Shown: positions 30,437-44,083 of the stretch, in pieces
Layout: the number at the start of each line of letters is the position of its first letter
Position numbering within the stretch: the stretch's first letter is position 1
NCBI RefSeq assembly: GCF_000759345.1
Contig: NZ_JPZL01000003.1
Location: 1 to 64,000 of the forward strand
Origin: Litchfieldella xinjiangensis
Lineage (GTDB): Bacteria > Pseudomonadota > Gammaproteobacteria > Pseudomonadales > Halomonadaceae
Direction: 5' to 3'
DNA: 64,000 bases
The notes under the pieces: model-generated
Seen by the model: only the letters and a program-made list of their open reading frames with translations
Told to the model about the DNA's origin: nothing
The model's database searches: none
Position numbers and translations under genes: made by a program

Positions 30437-30548
30437 AGACGTAGACTCCTAAAGCCGTTGCATCAGGCACCTGGCCAGGAGGTCATGAGAAAGCTAGGTG
30501 GCTGATTGGCCCTGCTGCCGGCAAGTGATGGCCGACAGAGCTGCTAAC

Positions 30549-30578
30549 AAAAAGCCCCTTCACTGGAAGGGGCTTTTT
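30549..30578 (-). terminator. Terminator after tRNA-fMet
   Basis: A 13-bp stem (30549-30561 with 30566-30578) with a 4-base loop and T5 on either strand, 60 bases beyond the tRNA-fMet 3' end. It lies between the tRNAs and rimP, so rimP-nusA should have its own promoter in 30437-30548 or depend on readthrough. Confidence 0.85.
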
Positions 30579-30637
30579 ACGAAAACCTTTCGATCCAACT
30601 GCCGAGCCCCATGAACAGGCTTTTGACTTCGGCAAAT

Positions 30638-30714
<77 letters not shown>

Positions 30715-30814
30715 TCATTAGGTCGGCGAGTATAAGGCATGCTCATGCTTTAGTCAATGAGCTACCTACGCCGCTTGCCAGTCGCGCTGAAGCCTACATG
30801 CTCAGGCGTTCAGT

Positions 30815-30901
30815 TGGTGCCGAAGGCGGGACTTGAACCCGCACGACCATACGGTCACTACCCCCTCAAGATAGCGTGTCTACCAATTCCACCACTTCGG
30901 C
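30815..30901 (-). tRNA. tRNA-Leu (GAG)
   Basis: 87 bases with CCA encoded. Class II tRNA with a long variable arm. Acceptor GCCGAAG/CTTCGGC, and an anticodon loop TTGAGGG that places GAG at positions 34-36, reading CUC/CUU codons. It corresponds to leuU between secG and metY in E. coli. Confidence 0.95.
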
Positions 30902-30928
30902 ATCGGGGAGCGCTTGATAAGGAACGGC

Positions 30929-31291
30929 TTATTGGTCGCCGTTCTCCTCTAGCACTGGCGCCGCATTATCCTGATCAGCAGCCCCGTCGTCAAGCGTCGG
31001 CACGCTATTTTGCTGTTCGATCAGGCGTGCATCGGGGATGCCCGCTTCAGGCGCGTTACTTGCCTCGGAGGCAAAGTAGGCCAGGGCCAGCGAGGTGGCG
31101 AAGAACGCCGCCGCCAGAACACCCGTCATCTTGGCGAGGAAACCGCCGCTGCCGCGTGAGCCGAAGACTGTTTGCGACGCACCGCCACCGAAGGCGGCGC
31201 CGGCTTCGGCGCCCTTGCCCTGTTGCAGCAGAACGAGGACGACCAAGGCGATCGCGATCGCCACATGGATCATGAGAAAGACAACTTGCAT
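30929..31291 (-). CDS. secG: Preprotein translocase subunit SecG
   Basis: Small SecYEG subunit in the inner membrane. 120 residues with two membrane helices (about 3-22 and 50-70), the linker GKGAEAGAAFGGGASQTVFGS typical of SecG, and an acidic C-terminal tail. It begins 4 bases after the tpiA stop, so the pair is cotranscribed, probably through to tRNA-Leu. Confidence 0.95.
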   Translation of the reverse strand: MQVVFLMIHVAIAIALVVLVLLQQGKGAEAGAAFGGGASQTVFGSRGSGGFLAKMTGVLAAAFFATSLALAYFASEASNAPEAGIPDARLIEQQNSVPTLDDGAADQDNAAPVLEENGDQ

Positions 31292-31295
31292 GGAT

Positions 31296-32045
31296 TCAAC
31301 CTGCTGACTGGCAAATGGCTAGGAAATCGTCGACCTTGAGCGAGGCACCGCCCACCAGGCCGCCGTCGATGTCAGGCTGAGACAACAGCTCAGCCGCGTT
31401 GCTTGCATTCATGCTACCGCCGTACAGCAGACGCAACCCGTCAGCCAGTTCGCGATCGAAGCTGGCCTGATATTCACGAATGGCGGCCATGACTTCCTGC
31501 GCCTGCTCCGGCGTCGCGGTACGTCCGGTACCGATGGCCCAGACAGGCTCATAGGCAATGATAACCTGACGACGCTGGACCGGCTCGAGGCGCGCCATGA
31601 CATAGCCCACCTGACGCAACACCACGTCCCGCGTGCGGTTGGCGTCTCGTTCTTCGAGGGTCTCGCCCACGCACAATACTGGAGTGAGGCTAACGCTCAA
31701 CGCCGCAAGCAGGCGATCGAGAACAGCCTCGTCGTCCTCGCGATACAGCTGCCTGCGTTCGGAGTGGCCGGCCAAGGCATACTCGACGCCGAGCTCCTTG
31801 AGCATGCCGCCGCTCACCTCACCGGTATGGGCCCCCGACGCCAACGGATTGAGCGTCTGGGCTCCCAGTTTCACCGGCGTCTCGGCCAGGGCACGACGCG
31901 CTGCGTCGAGATAGGGGAACGGGGGAAATAGAGCTACGTCCAGTGACGCGGGCAGCTGAGCATCGGCAAAGGCACGGCCGAAGGCGTCGACCAGTTCGGC
32001 CGATCCGTTCATTTTCCAGTTACCGGCAATCAGGGGCACGCGCAT
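31296..32045 (-). CDS. tpiA: Triosephosphate isomerase
   Basis: Interconverts dihydroxyacetone phosphate and glyceraldehyde-3-phosphate. The 249-residue TIM barrel has GNWKMNG with the catalytic Lys, GHSERR with the catalytic His, and the active-site loop AYEPVWAIGTG with the catalytic Glu. The order glmM-tpiA-secG is usual for gammaproteobacteria. Confidence 0.97.
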   Translation of the reverse strand: MRVPLIAGNWKMNGSAELVDAFGRAFADAQLPASLDVALFPPFPYLDAARRALAETPVKLGAQTLNPLASGAHTGEVSGGMLKELGVEYALAGHSERRQLYREDDEAVLDRLLAALSVSLTPVLCVGETLEERDANRTRDVVLRQVGYVMARLEPVQRRQVIIAYEPVWAIGTGRTATPEQAQEVMAAIREYQASFDRELADGLRLLYGGSMNASNAAELLSQPDIDGGLVGGASLKVDDFLAICQSAG

Positions 32046-32168
32046 GGGGACAGTCCTCTTGCAAGTGGTGCGAAATGGTATAGGAGCGTCCCTAGCATGA
32101 CAACTAGGAACGAAGCAACCTGGCCGCCAGCCATCACCGGCGACCCAGGGAATTAAACTAGCGAGCCA

Positions 32169-33518
32169 TCAGGCAATCAGCGACTTAACATCATCGGCGA
32201 TGCGACGCGCCAGGCCGGCCACGTCCAGGTGGGGCCGCCCTTCGACCATGACGCGGATCAACGGCTCGGTGCCGGAGGGTCGCAACAGCACGCGCCCTTC
32301 ATCACCGAGTTCGGCTTCGACGGAGGCCACCGAGCGCTTAAGCTCGTCGCTCTGCATCAACTCGGCTCGATCGGTCTTGGGGTTTAGGCGCACGTTGATC
32401 AATGCCTGGGGCGCTTTCTCAAAGCCTCCCAGCAACTTGGCCAGCGGCACCCCCTCGCGCACCATGATCGAAACGACCTGAAGCGCCGAGACGATGCCGT
32501 CCCCGGTGGTCTGCACGTGACCACACACGATATGGCCCGAGGACTCTCCTCCCAACTGCCAGTCGTTCGCCGCGAGGCGTTCCATGACGTAGCGATCGCC
32601 CACCTTGGCCCGCTCGAAAGGAATGTCCATGGCTTCCAGCGCTGCCGCCAGCCCAAAATTGGACATCAAGGTGCCCACGACACCGCCTTTGAGCTCTCCA
32701 CGCGAATGGCGATCGCGGGCGATCAGGAACAGGATGTCGTCGCCATCCACCTCGCGACCATCGGCATCGACCAACAGGACGCGGTCGCCGTCGCCATCGA
32801 AGGCGATGCCCAGATCGGCCCCCGCGCCAATCACCGCGGCGCGCAGGCTGGCAGGGTGAGTGGATCCGACCTGCTGGTTGATGTTCAGTCCGTCCGGCGT
32901 CGCCCCGATCACACTGACCTCTGCGCCCAGTTCCCGGAAGACACTAGGAGCAATGTGGTAGGTGGCGCCATGGGCGCAGTCGAGCACGATCTTGAGCCCA
33001 TGCAGGCTGACACGATCGGGAATCGTCGATTTGCAGAATTCGATGTAGCGACCAGCGGCATCGTTGATGCGTACTGCCTTGCCCAGCGCATCGTTGGCCA
33101 CCGTGGTCAGCGGTTTGTCGAGCTCTTCCTCGATGCTGGCTTCGATCGCGTCATCCAGCTTGGTGCCTGCGGCGGAGAAAAACTTGATGCCGTTATCGTC
33201 GAACGGATTGTGCGATGCCGAAATGACGATGCCAGCGTCGGCACGGAAGGTCCGGGTCAGATAAGCGATCCCGGGCGTGGGCATGGGCCCCAGCAACGAC
33301 ACATCGACACCCGCCGCTGAAAGGCCGGCTTCAAGGGCCGACTCGAACATGTAGCCCGAGATACGCGTATCCTTGCCAATCAATACCTTGGCGGTGCGAC
33401 GCTCGCGGGTCAGGACGCGCCCCATCGCCCATCCCAGCTTGAGCATGAAGTCGGCGGTGATGGGGGGGTGACCGACGGTGCCGCGAATGCCATCGGTGCC
33501 GAAATAACGTCTAGTCAT
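32169..33518 (-). CDS. glmM: Phosphoglucosamine mutase
   Basis: Converts glucosamine-6-phosphate to the 1-phosphate for UDP-GlcNAc. The 449-residue protein has the phosphoserine loop [12 protein letters not shown], the metal loop FDGDGDR, the sugar-binding GGESSGH and the phosphate-binding [12 protein letters not shown]. Its ATG overlaps the folP stop by 4 bases, the usual folP-glmM coupling. Confidence 0.97.
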   Translation of the reverse strand: MTRRYFGTDGIRGTVGHPPITADFMLKLGWAMGRVLTRERRTAKVLIGKDTRISGYMFESALEAGLSAAGVDVSLLGPMPTPGIAYLTRTFRADAGIVISASHNPFDDNGIKFFSAAGTKLDDAIEASIEEELDKPLTTVANDALGKAVRINDAAGRYIEFCKSTIPDRVSLHGLKIVLDCAHGATYHIAPSVFRELGAEVSVIGATPDGLNINQQVGSTHPASLRAAVIGAGADLGIAFDGDGDRVLLVDADGREVDGDDILFLIARDRHSRGELKGGVVGTLMSNFGLAAALEAMDIPFERAKVGDRYVMERLAANDWQLGGESSGHIVCGHVQTTGDGIVSALQVVSIMVREGVPLAKLLGGFEKAPQALINVRLNPKTDRAELMQSDELKRSVASVEAELGDEGRVLLRPSGTEPLIRVMVEGRPHLDVAGLARRIADDVKSLIA

Positions 33519-34378
33519 GGCTCCATGCCTTCCTGTAACACAGCCCAGGTCATATTGATCGCGTCCACACTGGGCCCCACATCGTGAACGCGTAGAATTC
33601 GGGCGCCCCGCTCGACGGCAAGCGCCGCCAGAGCCAACCCACCAGGTAATCGCTCTTCAACGGGGCGCTCCAGCACCTTACCGATCATGCTCTTTCGAGA
33701 CATGCCGACCAACAGGGGCAACCCCAGCGCCTCGAGTCGCCCGAGACGGTTGAGCAACCGCAAGTTATGCTCGACCGTCTTGCCGAAGCCGAAGCCGGGA
33801 TCGAGGAGCAACCTTGCCCGCGTTAGCCCTCCCGCTTCGCAAGCGGCCACCCGCTCCATAAGGAAGTCTTCGACGGCCGACTCGATAGCGCCATCATACT
33901 GGGGCGCCTGCTGCATGTCCTCCGGCTCGCCGACCATATGCATCAGACTGACGGGTAGGGCCGTTCTCACCGCCGCCGACAGGGCGCCCTCGCGGCGCAG
34001 GGCGCGTACATCGTTGATCATACCCGCGCCCAGTGCGGCGCACTCGGTCATGACTGCTGGCGAGCTGGTGTCCACGGAGACCAGGGCATCGAGGTCACGA
34101 ACAAGGCGTTCGACCACGGGCGCTACCCGGTCGAGCTCCTCCTGTTCGGAAATCGGCTGCGCCCCGGGTCGGGTAGACTCGCCACCCACGTCGATGATTG
34201 CCGCCCCTTCGGCCAGCATGCGCTCGGCATGGGCAAGCGCATCGTCGAGGATGTTATGCCGACCTCCGTCAGAAAATGAATCGGGGGTGACGTTGAGAAT
34301 CCCCATGACACGGGGATAGGAGAGGTCAAGCCGATGCCGGCCGCAATGAAGTGGGGCGGCAGAAGGAGAATCGCTCAT
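33515..34378 (-). CDS. folP: Dihydropteroate synthase
   Basis: Condenses dihydropterin pyrophosphate with p-aminobenzoate; target of sulfonamides. The 287-residue TIM barrel has [34 protein letters not shown] and [13 protein letters not shown]. The open frame reaches 34690 through the ftsH terminator region; the ATG at 34378 with AGGAG upstream is the likely start. Confidence 0.95.
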   Translation of the reverse strand: MSDSPSAAPLHCGRHRLDLSYPRVMGILNVTPDSFSDGGRHNILDDALAHAERMLAEGAAIIDVGGESTRPGAQPISEQEELDRVAPVVERLVRDLDALVSVDTSSPAVMTECAALGAGMINDVRALRREGALSAAVRTALPVSLMHMVGEPEDMQQAPQYDGAIESAVEDFLMERVAACEAGGLTRARLLLDPGFGFGKTVEHNLRLLNRLGRLEALGLPLLVGMSRKSMIGKVLERPVEERLPGGLALAALAVERGARILRVHDVGPSVDAINMTWAVLQEGMEP

Positions 34379-34477
34379 GGCGTCGAATCCTGACGATGGG
34401 CCCTGCAATGCTTCATGGCTATGAATCAAGGCTTGAAGAAAGCGACCACTGTAAACAGGCCCCCTCCCAGGTGCAAC

Positions 34478-34500
34478 AAAGGCGCCCGAAGGCGCCTTGT
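34478..34500 (-). terminator. Terminator after ftsH
   Basis: Read leftward, an 8-bp stem with a TTCG tetraloop (34490-34497 with 34478-34485) followed by a short T-rich tract. It separates ftsH from folP. Confidence 0.7.
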
Positions 34501-34526
34501 CACAAGCCAGCACAGGGATTACCGCA

Positions 34527-36521
34527 TCAGTGCCCTGCAGGGCCTCCCAGCGGGTCGGAAGGACGGCGACGCGGCCCCTCCTCCTCATCGCCGGCATCAG
34601 AGCCGTCTTCCTTAGAAGATTCGCTGGAGGCGTCGGACCGGGAGGTGTCATCTTCGACAGGCGCCGACGGTGCACCACCGCTAGGGTCATCCCACCCTTC
34701 CGGCGGACGCGGGTCGCGCCCCTCCATGATGTCCTTGAGCTGAGTGGAGTCGATCGTCTCGTAGAGCATCAGCGCTTCAGCCATGGCGTCCAGCTTCTCG
34801 CGATTGTCCTCAAGAATCTGTCGCGCCTGGGCATAGCACTCGTCAATGATGCGGCGCACTTCCTTGTCGAGCCTGGTGGTGGTTTCGCCTGACTTGAGTT
34901 TACCACCGCCTTGTCCGGGACCGCCCAGGAACTGATGAGACTCGTCCTCGTCGTACATCAGCGGCCCCATCTCATCGGAGAGACCCCACTTGGCAACCAT
35001 GTTGTGGGCAAGCTCCGTGGCCCGCTTGATGTCGTTCGAGGCGCCGGTGGTCACACCGTTGGGTCCTAGCGTCATTTCTTCGGCGATACGGCCACCGAAC
35101 AAGGAGCAGATCTGGCTGATGATCTGCTGGCGAGACAGGCTGTAACGATCTTCCTCGGGCAGGAACATGGTGACACCCAGCGCTCGACCACGCGGAATGA
35201 TCGTCACCTTGTACACCGGGTCATGCTCGGGCATGACCAGACCGATAATGGCGTGGCCAGACTCGTGATAGGCCGTGTTGAGCTTCTCCTTGTCGGTCAT
35301 GACCATGGAGCGGCGCTCGGCCCCCATCATGATCTTGTCCTTGGCAAGCTCAAGCTCGTCCATGCCTACCAGACGCTTGTTGCGGCGCGCGGCAAACAGG
35401 GCGGCCTCATTCACCAGGTTGGCCAGATCGGCGCCGGAGAAGCCGGGCGTACCACGAGCAATCAACTGAGGCTTGACGTCATCGCCCAGCGGCACCTTGC
35501 GCAGGTGCACGCCGAGGATGTGCTCGCGGCCACGAATGTCGGGCAGCCCGACGGTCACCTGGCGATCGAAACGGCCCGGGCGCAGCAGTGCCGGATCGAG
35601 TACGTCGGGACGGTTGGTCGCAGCGATGACGATGATACCTTCGTTGGCCTCGAAACCATCCATCTCGACCAGCAGCTGGTTAAGCGTCTGTTCACGCTCA
35701 TCGTTGCCACCACCCATGCCGGCACCGCGCGAACGACCTACGGCATCGATCTCGTCGATGAAGATGATGCAGGGCGCCTGCTTCTTGGCCTGTTCGAACA
35801 TGTCACGTACCCGCGAGGCACCGACACCGACGAACATCTCGACGAAATCAGAGCCCGAGATCGAGAAGAACGGCACCTTGGCCTCACCGGCGATCGAACG
35901 CGCCAGCAAGGTCTTGCCGGTCCCGGGCGGCCCGACCATCAGAACACCGCGCGGGATGGTACCGCCGAGGCGCTGGAACTTGGAAGGATCGCGCAGGAAG
36001 TCGACCAGTTCCTCCACTTCTTCCTTCGCTTCGTCACACCCGGCGACATCGGCAAACGTGGTCTTGACCTGATCGTGAGATAGCAGCTTGGCCTTGGACT
36101 TGCCAAAGCTCATCGGGCCACCCTTGCCCCCGGCACCGCCCTGCATCTGGCGCATGAAGAACAGGAAAATGGCCAGGATGATCAGAATCGGGAAACTGGC
36201 GATCAGCAGCCGTGTCCAGAGACTCTGTTCCTGAGGCTCCTGCCCCACTACGGTCACGTTGTTGGACAACAGATCGTTGATCAACTGCGGGTCTTCGGCG
36301 GCCGGCCTGATGGTCTGGAACTGCGACCCATCGGTACGTTCGCCAGTGATTGTGTACCCATCGATCGTCACACTTCGTACCTGCTGGTTCTGGACCTGCT
36401 GGACGAACTGCGAGTAATTCATCGACTGGGGAGAGCTGTCGACACTGAAGTTGTTGAACACCGTCAGCAGGACTGCCGCGATGACCAACCACAGGATCAG
36501 GTTCTTCGCCATATCATTCAA
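34527..36521 (-). CDS. ftsH: ATP-dependent zinc metalloprotease FtsH
   Basis: Inner-membrane AAA+ protease that degrades membrane and regulatory proteins. 664 residues: a first membrane helix (about 5-25), a periplasmic domain (about 28-110), a second helix (about 112-132), the AAA module ([24 protein letters not shown] region) and the M41 protease domain with zinc site HESGH. The C-terminal tail is acidic and Ser/Pro/Gly-rich. I keep the ATG at 36521, which has GAGGG upstream; an ATG three codons in matches the E. coli start MAKN. Confidence 0.96.
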   Translation of the reverse strand: MNDMAKNLILWLVIAAVLLTVFNNFSVDSSPQSMNYSQFVQQVQNQQVRSVTIDGYTITGERTDGSQFQTIRPAAEDPQLINDLLSNNVTVVGQEPQEQSLWTRLLIASFPILIILAIFLFFMRQMQGGAGGKGGPMSFGKSKAKLLSHDQVKTTFADVAGCDEAKEEVEELVDFLRDPSKFQRLGGTIPRGVLMVGPPGTGKTLLARSIAGEAKVPFFSISGSDFVEMFVGVGASRVRDMFEQAKKQAPCIIFIDEIDAVGRSRGAGMGGGNDEREQTLNQLLVEMDGFEANEGIIVIAATNRPDVLDPALLRPGRFDRQVTVGLPDIRGREHILGVHLRKVPLGDDVKPQLIARGTPGFSGADLANLVNEAALFAARRNKRLVGMDELELAKDKIMMGAERRSMVMTDKEKLNTAYHESGHAIIGLVMPEHDPVYKVTIIPRGRALGVTMFLPEEDRYSLSRQQIISQICSLFGGRIAEEMTLGPNGVTTGASNDIKRATELAHNMVAKWGLSDEMGPLMYDEDESHQFLGGPGQGGGKLKSGETTTRLDKEVRRIIDECYAQARQILEDNREKLDAMAEALMLYETIDSTQLKDIMEGRDPRPPEGWDDPSGGAPSAPVEDDTSRSDASSESSKEDGSDAGDEEEGPRRRPSDPLGGPAGH

Positions 36522-36712
36522 GGGAGCACCCTCATTGCTAAAAACGATCTGCTATGCATGAGCCTAGCCATTCGACACTACAGTACAAGGCGATGTTCCA
36601 CCCGAGCGGCAGTCCGCTCCACTTTGCCACATATCGTCGCGCAATGTCCGTCTATCGGCATATTAGCCCGCTACTATTGCCCGCCAGCATCCACCACTAC
36701 CGACAACGGCAC

Positions 36713-37393
36713 TCAATCACGAAACCCTTGCGCCAGCAGGTAAACTTCGCGCGAACGGGCGCGGGAGGCCTCCGGCTTGCGAGTCACGACCCGCTTAAAA
36801 CTCTTTCTCAGTTCCGCCAGGTAGGGATCGAATCCTTCACCCTGGAATACCTTGGCGAGGAAATTCCCCCCCGGCGCCAAGGTCTGGCGAGCCAGATCCA
36901 ACGCCAGCTCGACGAGGTACATCGCCTGGGGCTGGTCGATGGCCGCCATCCCACTCATATTGGGGGCCATGTCCGACATCACAAGGTCGACCGGTCTATC
37001 GCCTACCGTGCCAAGGATTTCGTCCAATACCGACTCCTCGGTGAAATCGCCACAAATGAACGCTACGCCGGGCACGGCATCCATCTCGAGGATATCGGAG
37101 GCCACCACCATTCCCTTGTCGCCGACCTTTTCGGCCGCCACCTGGCTCCACCCGCCCGGCGCCGCTCCCAAGTCGATCACCGTCATTCCCGGAGAGAAAA
37201 GGCTGTCTTTGGCATCGATTTCGAGCAGCTTGTAACTGGCACGGGAGCGATAGCCATCCTGCCAGGAGCGCTGAACGTACTGGTCGTCGAAATGCTCCTT
37301 GAGCCAGCCGGCGCTCGTCTTGCTGGAAGAACGCTTGCTATTGGCGCCGCGTTGGGTCGCGGATGTCTTGCTGGGGCTTGAGGCACGGGCCAC
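36713..37393 (-). CDS. rlmE: 23S rRNA 2'-O-methyltransferase RlmE (FtsJ/RrmJ)
   Basis: Methylates U2552 in the A-loop of 23S rRNA. It has the SAM motif [15 protein letters not shown], the [11 protein letters not shown] motif and the K-D-K-E catalytic set (K in SRASYKL, D in SDMAP, K in FLAKVFQG, E in RSREVYLL). The frame is open to 37489, giving a tail far longer than the family. I choose the GTG at 37393 (AGGTGA upstream), which still leaves about 30 Ser/Lys/Arg-rich extra residues. Usually followed by ftsH, as here; divergent from yhbY. Confidence 0.93.
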   Translation of the reverse strand: MARASSPSKTSATQRGANSKRSSSKTSAGWLKEHFDDQYVQRSWQDGYRSRASYKLLEIDAKDSLFSPGMTVIDLGAAPGGWSQVAAEKVGDKGMVVASDILEMDAVPGVAFICGDFTEESVLDEILGTVGDRPVDLVMSDMAPNMSGMAAIDQPQAMYLVELALDLARQTLAPGGNFLAKVFQGEGFDPYLAELRKSFKRVVTRKPEASRARSREVYLLAQGFRD

Positions 37394-37544
37394 GGCATCA
37401 CCTGAATTGCTACGGTCGGACGCTAGGGAACTACGGAGGGGACCTGATCGAGATAGCGGTTGGGCTTTCAACACTGAGGCTTTAAACATAAAGGCTTTCG
37501 CCTTACCATGGCGCGTTCAGCGCAACCGGAAGCCACACGATACC

Positions 37545-37871
37545 ATGAGCTTGTCATCGGCACAAAAGAAAGCATTTCGCAGCATCGGCCATCATCTGAA
37601 TCCGGTGGTCACGGTATCCGAGAATGGGGTATCCGAGGGTCTGCTGGCCGAACTCGACCGCGCCTTGAGCGATCACGAATTGGTCAAGATCAAGCTGGCG
37701 ATTGCCGACCGCGACGAGCGCACAGCCATGCTCGACGAGCTGGTCGCCCAGAGCCGGTCAGAGGCAGTACAGACCATCGGCAAAACGGCCCTGCTGTATC
37801 GCAAGAATCCCAAGGCCAACCCGCGCCTCTCGAATGTGACACGCTTCCAGGACCATCACGGCCGTCATTGA
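37545..37871 (+). CDS. yhbY: YhbY family RNA-binding protein (CRM domain)
   Basis: 108-residue protein with a single CRM domain that associates with pre-50S ribosomal particles. It shows the family start LSSAQKKAFRSIGHHLNPVVTV, the KIKL strand and the GKTALLYRKNP C-terminus. The GxxG-like loop is present in degenerate form. Divergent from rlmE and convergent with greA, as in E. coli. Confidence 0.93.
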   Translation: MSLSSAQKKAFRSIGHHLNPVVTVSENGVSEGLLAELDRALSDHELVKIKLAIADRDERTAMLDELVAQSRSEAVQTIGKTALLYRKNPKANPRLSNVTRFQDHHGRH

Positions 37872-37904
37872 ACGCCACTACCCGCCATGGAACGACACCA
37901 AAGA

Positions 37905-37937
37905 CAACGAGGCCGCCCCATCGGGCGGCCTCGTTGC
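37905..37937. terminator. Bidirectional terminator between yhbY and greA
   Basis: A 14-bp perfect stem (37905-37918 with 37923-37936) and a 4-base loop lie between two convergent genes. Confidence 0.85.
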
Positions 37938-37963
37938 ATTGACGGCTCGCAAAGCTCGCACGC

Positions 37964-38436
37964 TCAGATGTGCTCGACACTGACGATCTCGTATTCGACC
38001 TCGCCGCCCGGCGTCTGCACCACGGCCACGTCACCTTCTTCCTTGCCGATGAGCGCCCGCGCGATCGGCGAAGATACCGAGATCATCCCCGACTTGATAT
38101 CGGCTTCGTCCTCACCAACGATGCGATAGCGAACCTCGTCATCGTTATCCAGGTTGAGCAGCCCGACGGTGACGCCGAAGATCACCTTGCCCGTCTTGGG
38201 CAGCTTGGTGACATCGATCACCTGGGCGGTGGAGAGCTTGCTTTCGATCTCCTGGATACGCCCCTCGATGAAGCCCTGCTGCTCACGCGCCGCATGATAT
38301 TCGGCGTTCTCCTTGAGATCGCCGTGCTCGCGCGCCTCGGCGATGGCATTGATCACCCGAGGACGCTCAACCCCTTTGAGCTGATCCAACTCCTTTCGCA
38401 GGCGAGCCTCGCCTGCGACAGTCATCGGGACCTTAT

Positions 38437-38440
<4 letters not shown>
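37964..38440 (-). CDS. greA: Transcript cleavage factor GreA
   Basis: Rescues backtracked RNA polymerase by stimulating transcript cleavage. 158 residues: an N-terminal coiled coil with the catalytic acidic tip ([17 protein letters not shown]) and a C-terminal globular domain ending [14 protein letters not shown]. The start overlaps the carB stop by 4 bases, so it is part of the carA-carB-greA operon, as in Pseudomonas. Confidence 0.97.
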
Positions 38441-41667
<3,227 letters not shown>

Positions 41668-41721
41668 GTCGGCTCCGCGGCTAAAACGATGAAAACAGGA
41701 CTCGGTGACGGTGACGTGCGC

Positions 41722-42864
41722 TCAGCGACGCTCCCTCATCATGCCGACGAAGCGGTCGAACAGCGGCGACACATCGCGCGGACCGGGGCTGGCCTCCGGG
41801 TGGCCCTGGAAGCTGAAGGCCGGGCGGTCGGTCAGCTCGATGCCCTGCAAGGTACCGTCGAACAGCGAACGATGAGTGGCACGCACGTTGACGGGCAGGG
41901 TCGTTTCGTCGGCAGCAAAGCCGTGGTTCTGGCTGGTGATCATCACCTGACCGGTGTCGATGTCCAGTACCGGATGGTTGGCGCCATGGTGACCGTGCTT
42001 CATCTTCACCGTCTTGCCCCCGGCGGCCAACGCAAGCAGCTGGTGGCCAAGGCAGATACCGAACAGGGGGGTATCGGTGGTGAGAATTTCGCGTATCGCC
42101 TCGATGGCGTAGTCGCACGGGGCGGGATCGCCGGGGCCGTTGGCCAGCAGGATCCCGTCGGGGGACATTGCCAGCACCTCGGCTGCGGGGGTCTGGGCGG
42201 GGACGATGGTCAGGCGGCAACCGCGCGAGGCCAGCATGCGCAGTATGTTGTACTTGACGCCATAGTCGTAGACCACGACGTGGTACGGACGCTCGCCTGC
42301 CGCATCGAGGTTGCCCTGCCCCAGAACCCATTCGACCTGGTTCCACTCGTAGCTCGTTTTGCAGGACACTTCCTTGGCCAGATCCATGCCCTTGAGCCCG
42401 GGGAAGTCGCGGGCCACCTGCAGGGCGCGCTCGGCCGCATCAGGGCCTTCAGCGTCGGGGCCGGCCAGGATCGCGCCATTCTGGGCGCCTTTATCGCGCA
42501 GGATACGGGTCAGGCGACGCGTATCGACATCGGCGATACCCAGGACGTTATGGCTTTTCAGGTAGGCATCGAGCGACTGTTCGCTGCGAAAGTTGCTGGC
42601 CAACAGCGGCAGGTCACGAATCACCAGGCCGGCCGCGGCGATGCCATCGGACTCGACATCCTCCGAATTGACGCCAGTGTTGCCGATATGGGGATAGGTC
42701 AGGGTGACGATCTGTCGAGAGTAGGAAAGATCCGTCAGGATTTCCTGGTAGCCGGTCATGGCCGTATTGAACACGACCTCACCGCTGGTTTGCCCGTCGG
42801 CGCCGATGGCGGTGCCGTAGAACACGCTGCCATCTTCCAAAGCCAGTATCGCGGGTCTGTTCAA
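41722..42864 (-). CDS. carA: Carbamoyl-phosphate synthase small chain
   Basis: Glutaminase subunit of the CarAB complex. About 380 residues, with the N-terminal domain ([14 protein letters not shown]) and a class I glutamine amidotransferase domain (about 190-375) with the nucleophile in [12 protein letters not shown] and the His-Glu pair in [12 protein letters not shown] take a TTG at 42864 as the start: GGAGGAAG is correctly placed, and family proteins begin just before PAILALEDG. No ATG or GTG lies near. The TTG overlaps the stop of an upstream leader ORF (TTGA). Confidence 0.94.
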   Translation of the reverse strand: MNRPAILALEDGSVFYGTAIGADGQTSGEVVFNTAMTGYQEILTDLSYSRQIVTLTYPHIGNTGVNSEDVESDGIAAAGLVIRDLPLLASNFRSEQSLDAYLKSHNVLGIADVDTRRLTRILRDKGAQNGAILAGPDAEGPDAAERALQVARDFPGLKGMDLAKEVSCKTSYEWNQVEWVLGQGNLDAAGERPYHVVVYDYGVKYNILRMLASRGCRLTIVPAQTPAAEVLAMSPDGILLANGPGDPAPCDYAIEAIREILTTDTPLFGICLGHQLLALAAGGKTVKMKHGHHGANHPVLDIDTGQVMITSQNHGFAADETTLPVNVRATHRSLFDGTLQGIELTDRPAFSFQGHPEASPGPRDVSPLFDRFVGMMRERR

Positions 42865-43028
42865 CGCAACTTCCTCCCATCCAACATCTGATTCACTTGA
42901 CCGCCGCTGCAACCGTCGAGTCGTAAAAAAGCGGGACGAAACCCGATAAAAACCGGTTTCATCCCGCTTGTTGTCATTCGCTCGGAATGCTTGGCCCGAC
43001 TCAACAAGCGCTCACTCGGATTTCTCAT
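42861..43028 (-). CDS. Possible carA leader ORF running through the terminator hairpin
   Basis: An in-frame stretch ending in TGA at 42861-42863, which overlaps the carA TTG. Internal ATGs are at 43028 (55 residues) and 42977 (38 residues), neither with a strong ribosome site; the frame is open to 43232. It spans the hairpin at 42924-42970, so ribosomes translating it would cover the stem. A leader peptide that controls carAB by attenuation, or by coupling to the weak TTG start, is an inference. It may also be a chance ORF. Confidence 0.3.
   Translation of the reverse strand: MRNPSERLLSRAKHSERMTTSGMKPVFIGFRPAFLRLDGCSGGQVNQMLDGRKLR
42924..42970 (-). terminator. Terminator/attenuator in the carA leader
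   Basis: Read leftward, 15-base arms (42955-42969 with 42929-42943, one mismatch), an 11-base loop, and a run of six Ts directly after the stem. It is 60 bases before the carA start, between dapB and carA in the same direction. It ends the dapB transcript unless carA is transcribed from a promoter upstream of it, in which case it is an attenuator. A weak promoter-like pair (TGGTCA, 17 bases, TAACAT) lies upstream near 43055-43085. Confidence 0.75.
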
Positions 43029-43134
43029 CCAGCGCCCGGCCAAAATTTTGGGGATGTTACAGGAAAAACCGACGCCTGACCAGTCTCTGGCCTCCCCACT
43101 CATGAGCCTGCATTGACTTATTTTATTTAAGAAT

Positions 43135-44055
<921 letters not shown>

Positions 44056-44083
44056 CTATTCACGCAAGCACGGAGCAAGCGAC

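Noticed and set aside
33515-34690. Long N-terminal extension of FolP from 34690
   Set aside because: It would cover the ftsH terminator and part of ftsH; the ATG at 34378 has a Shine-Dalgarno and fits the family.
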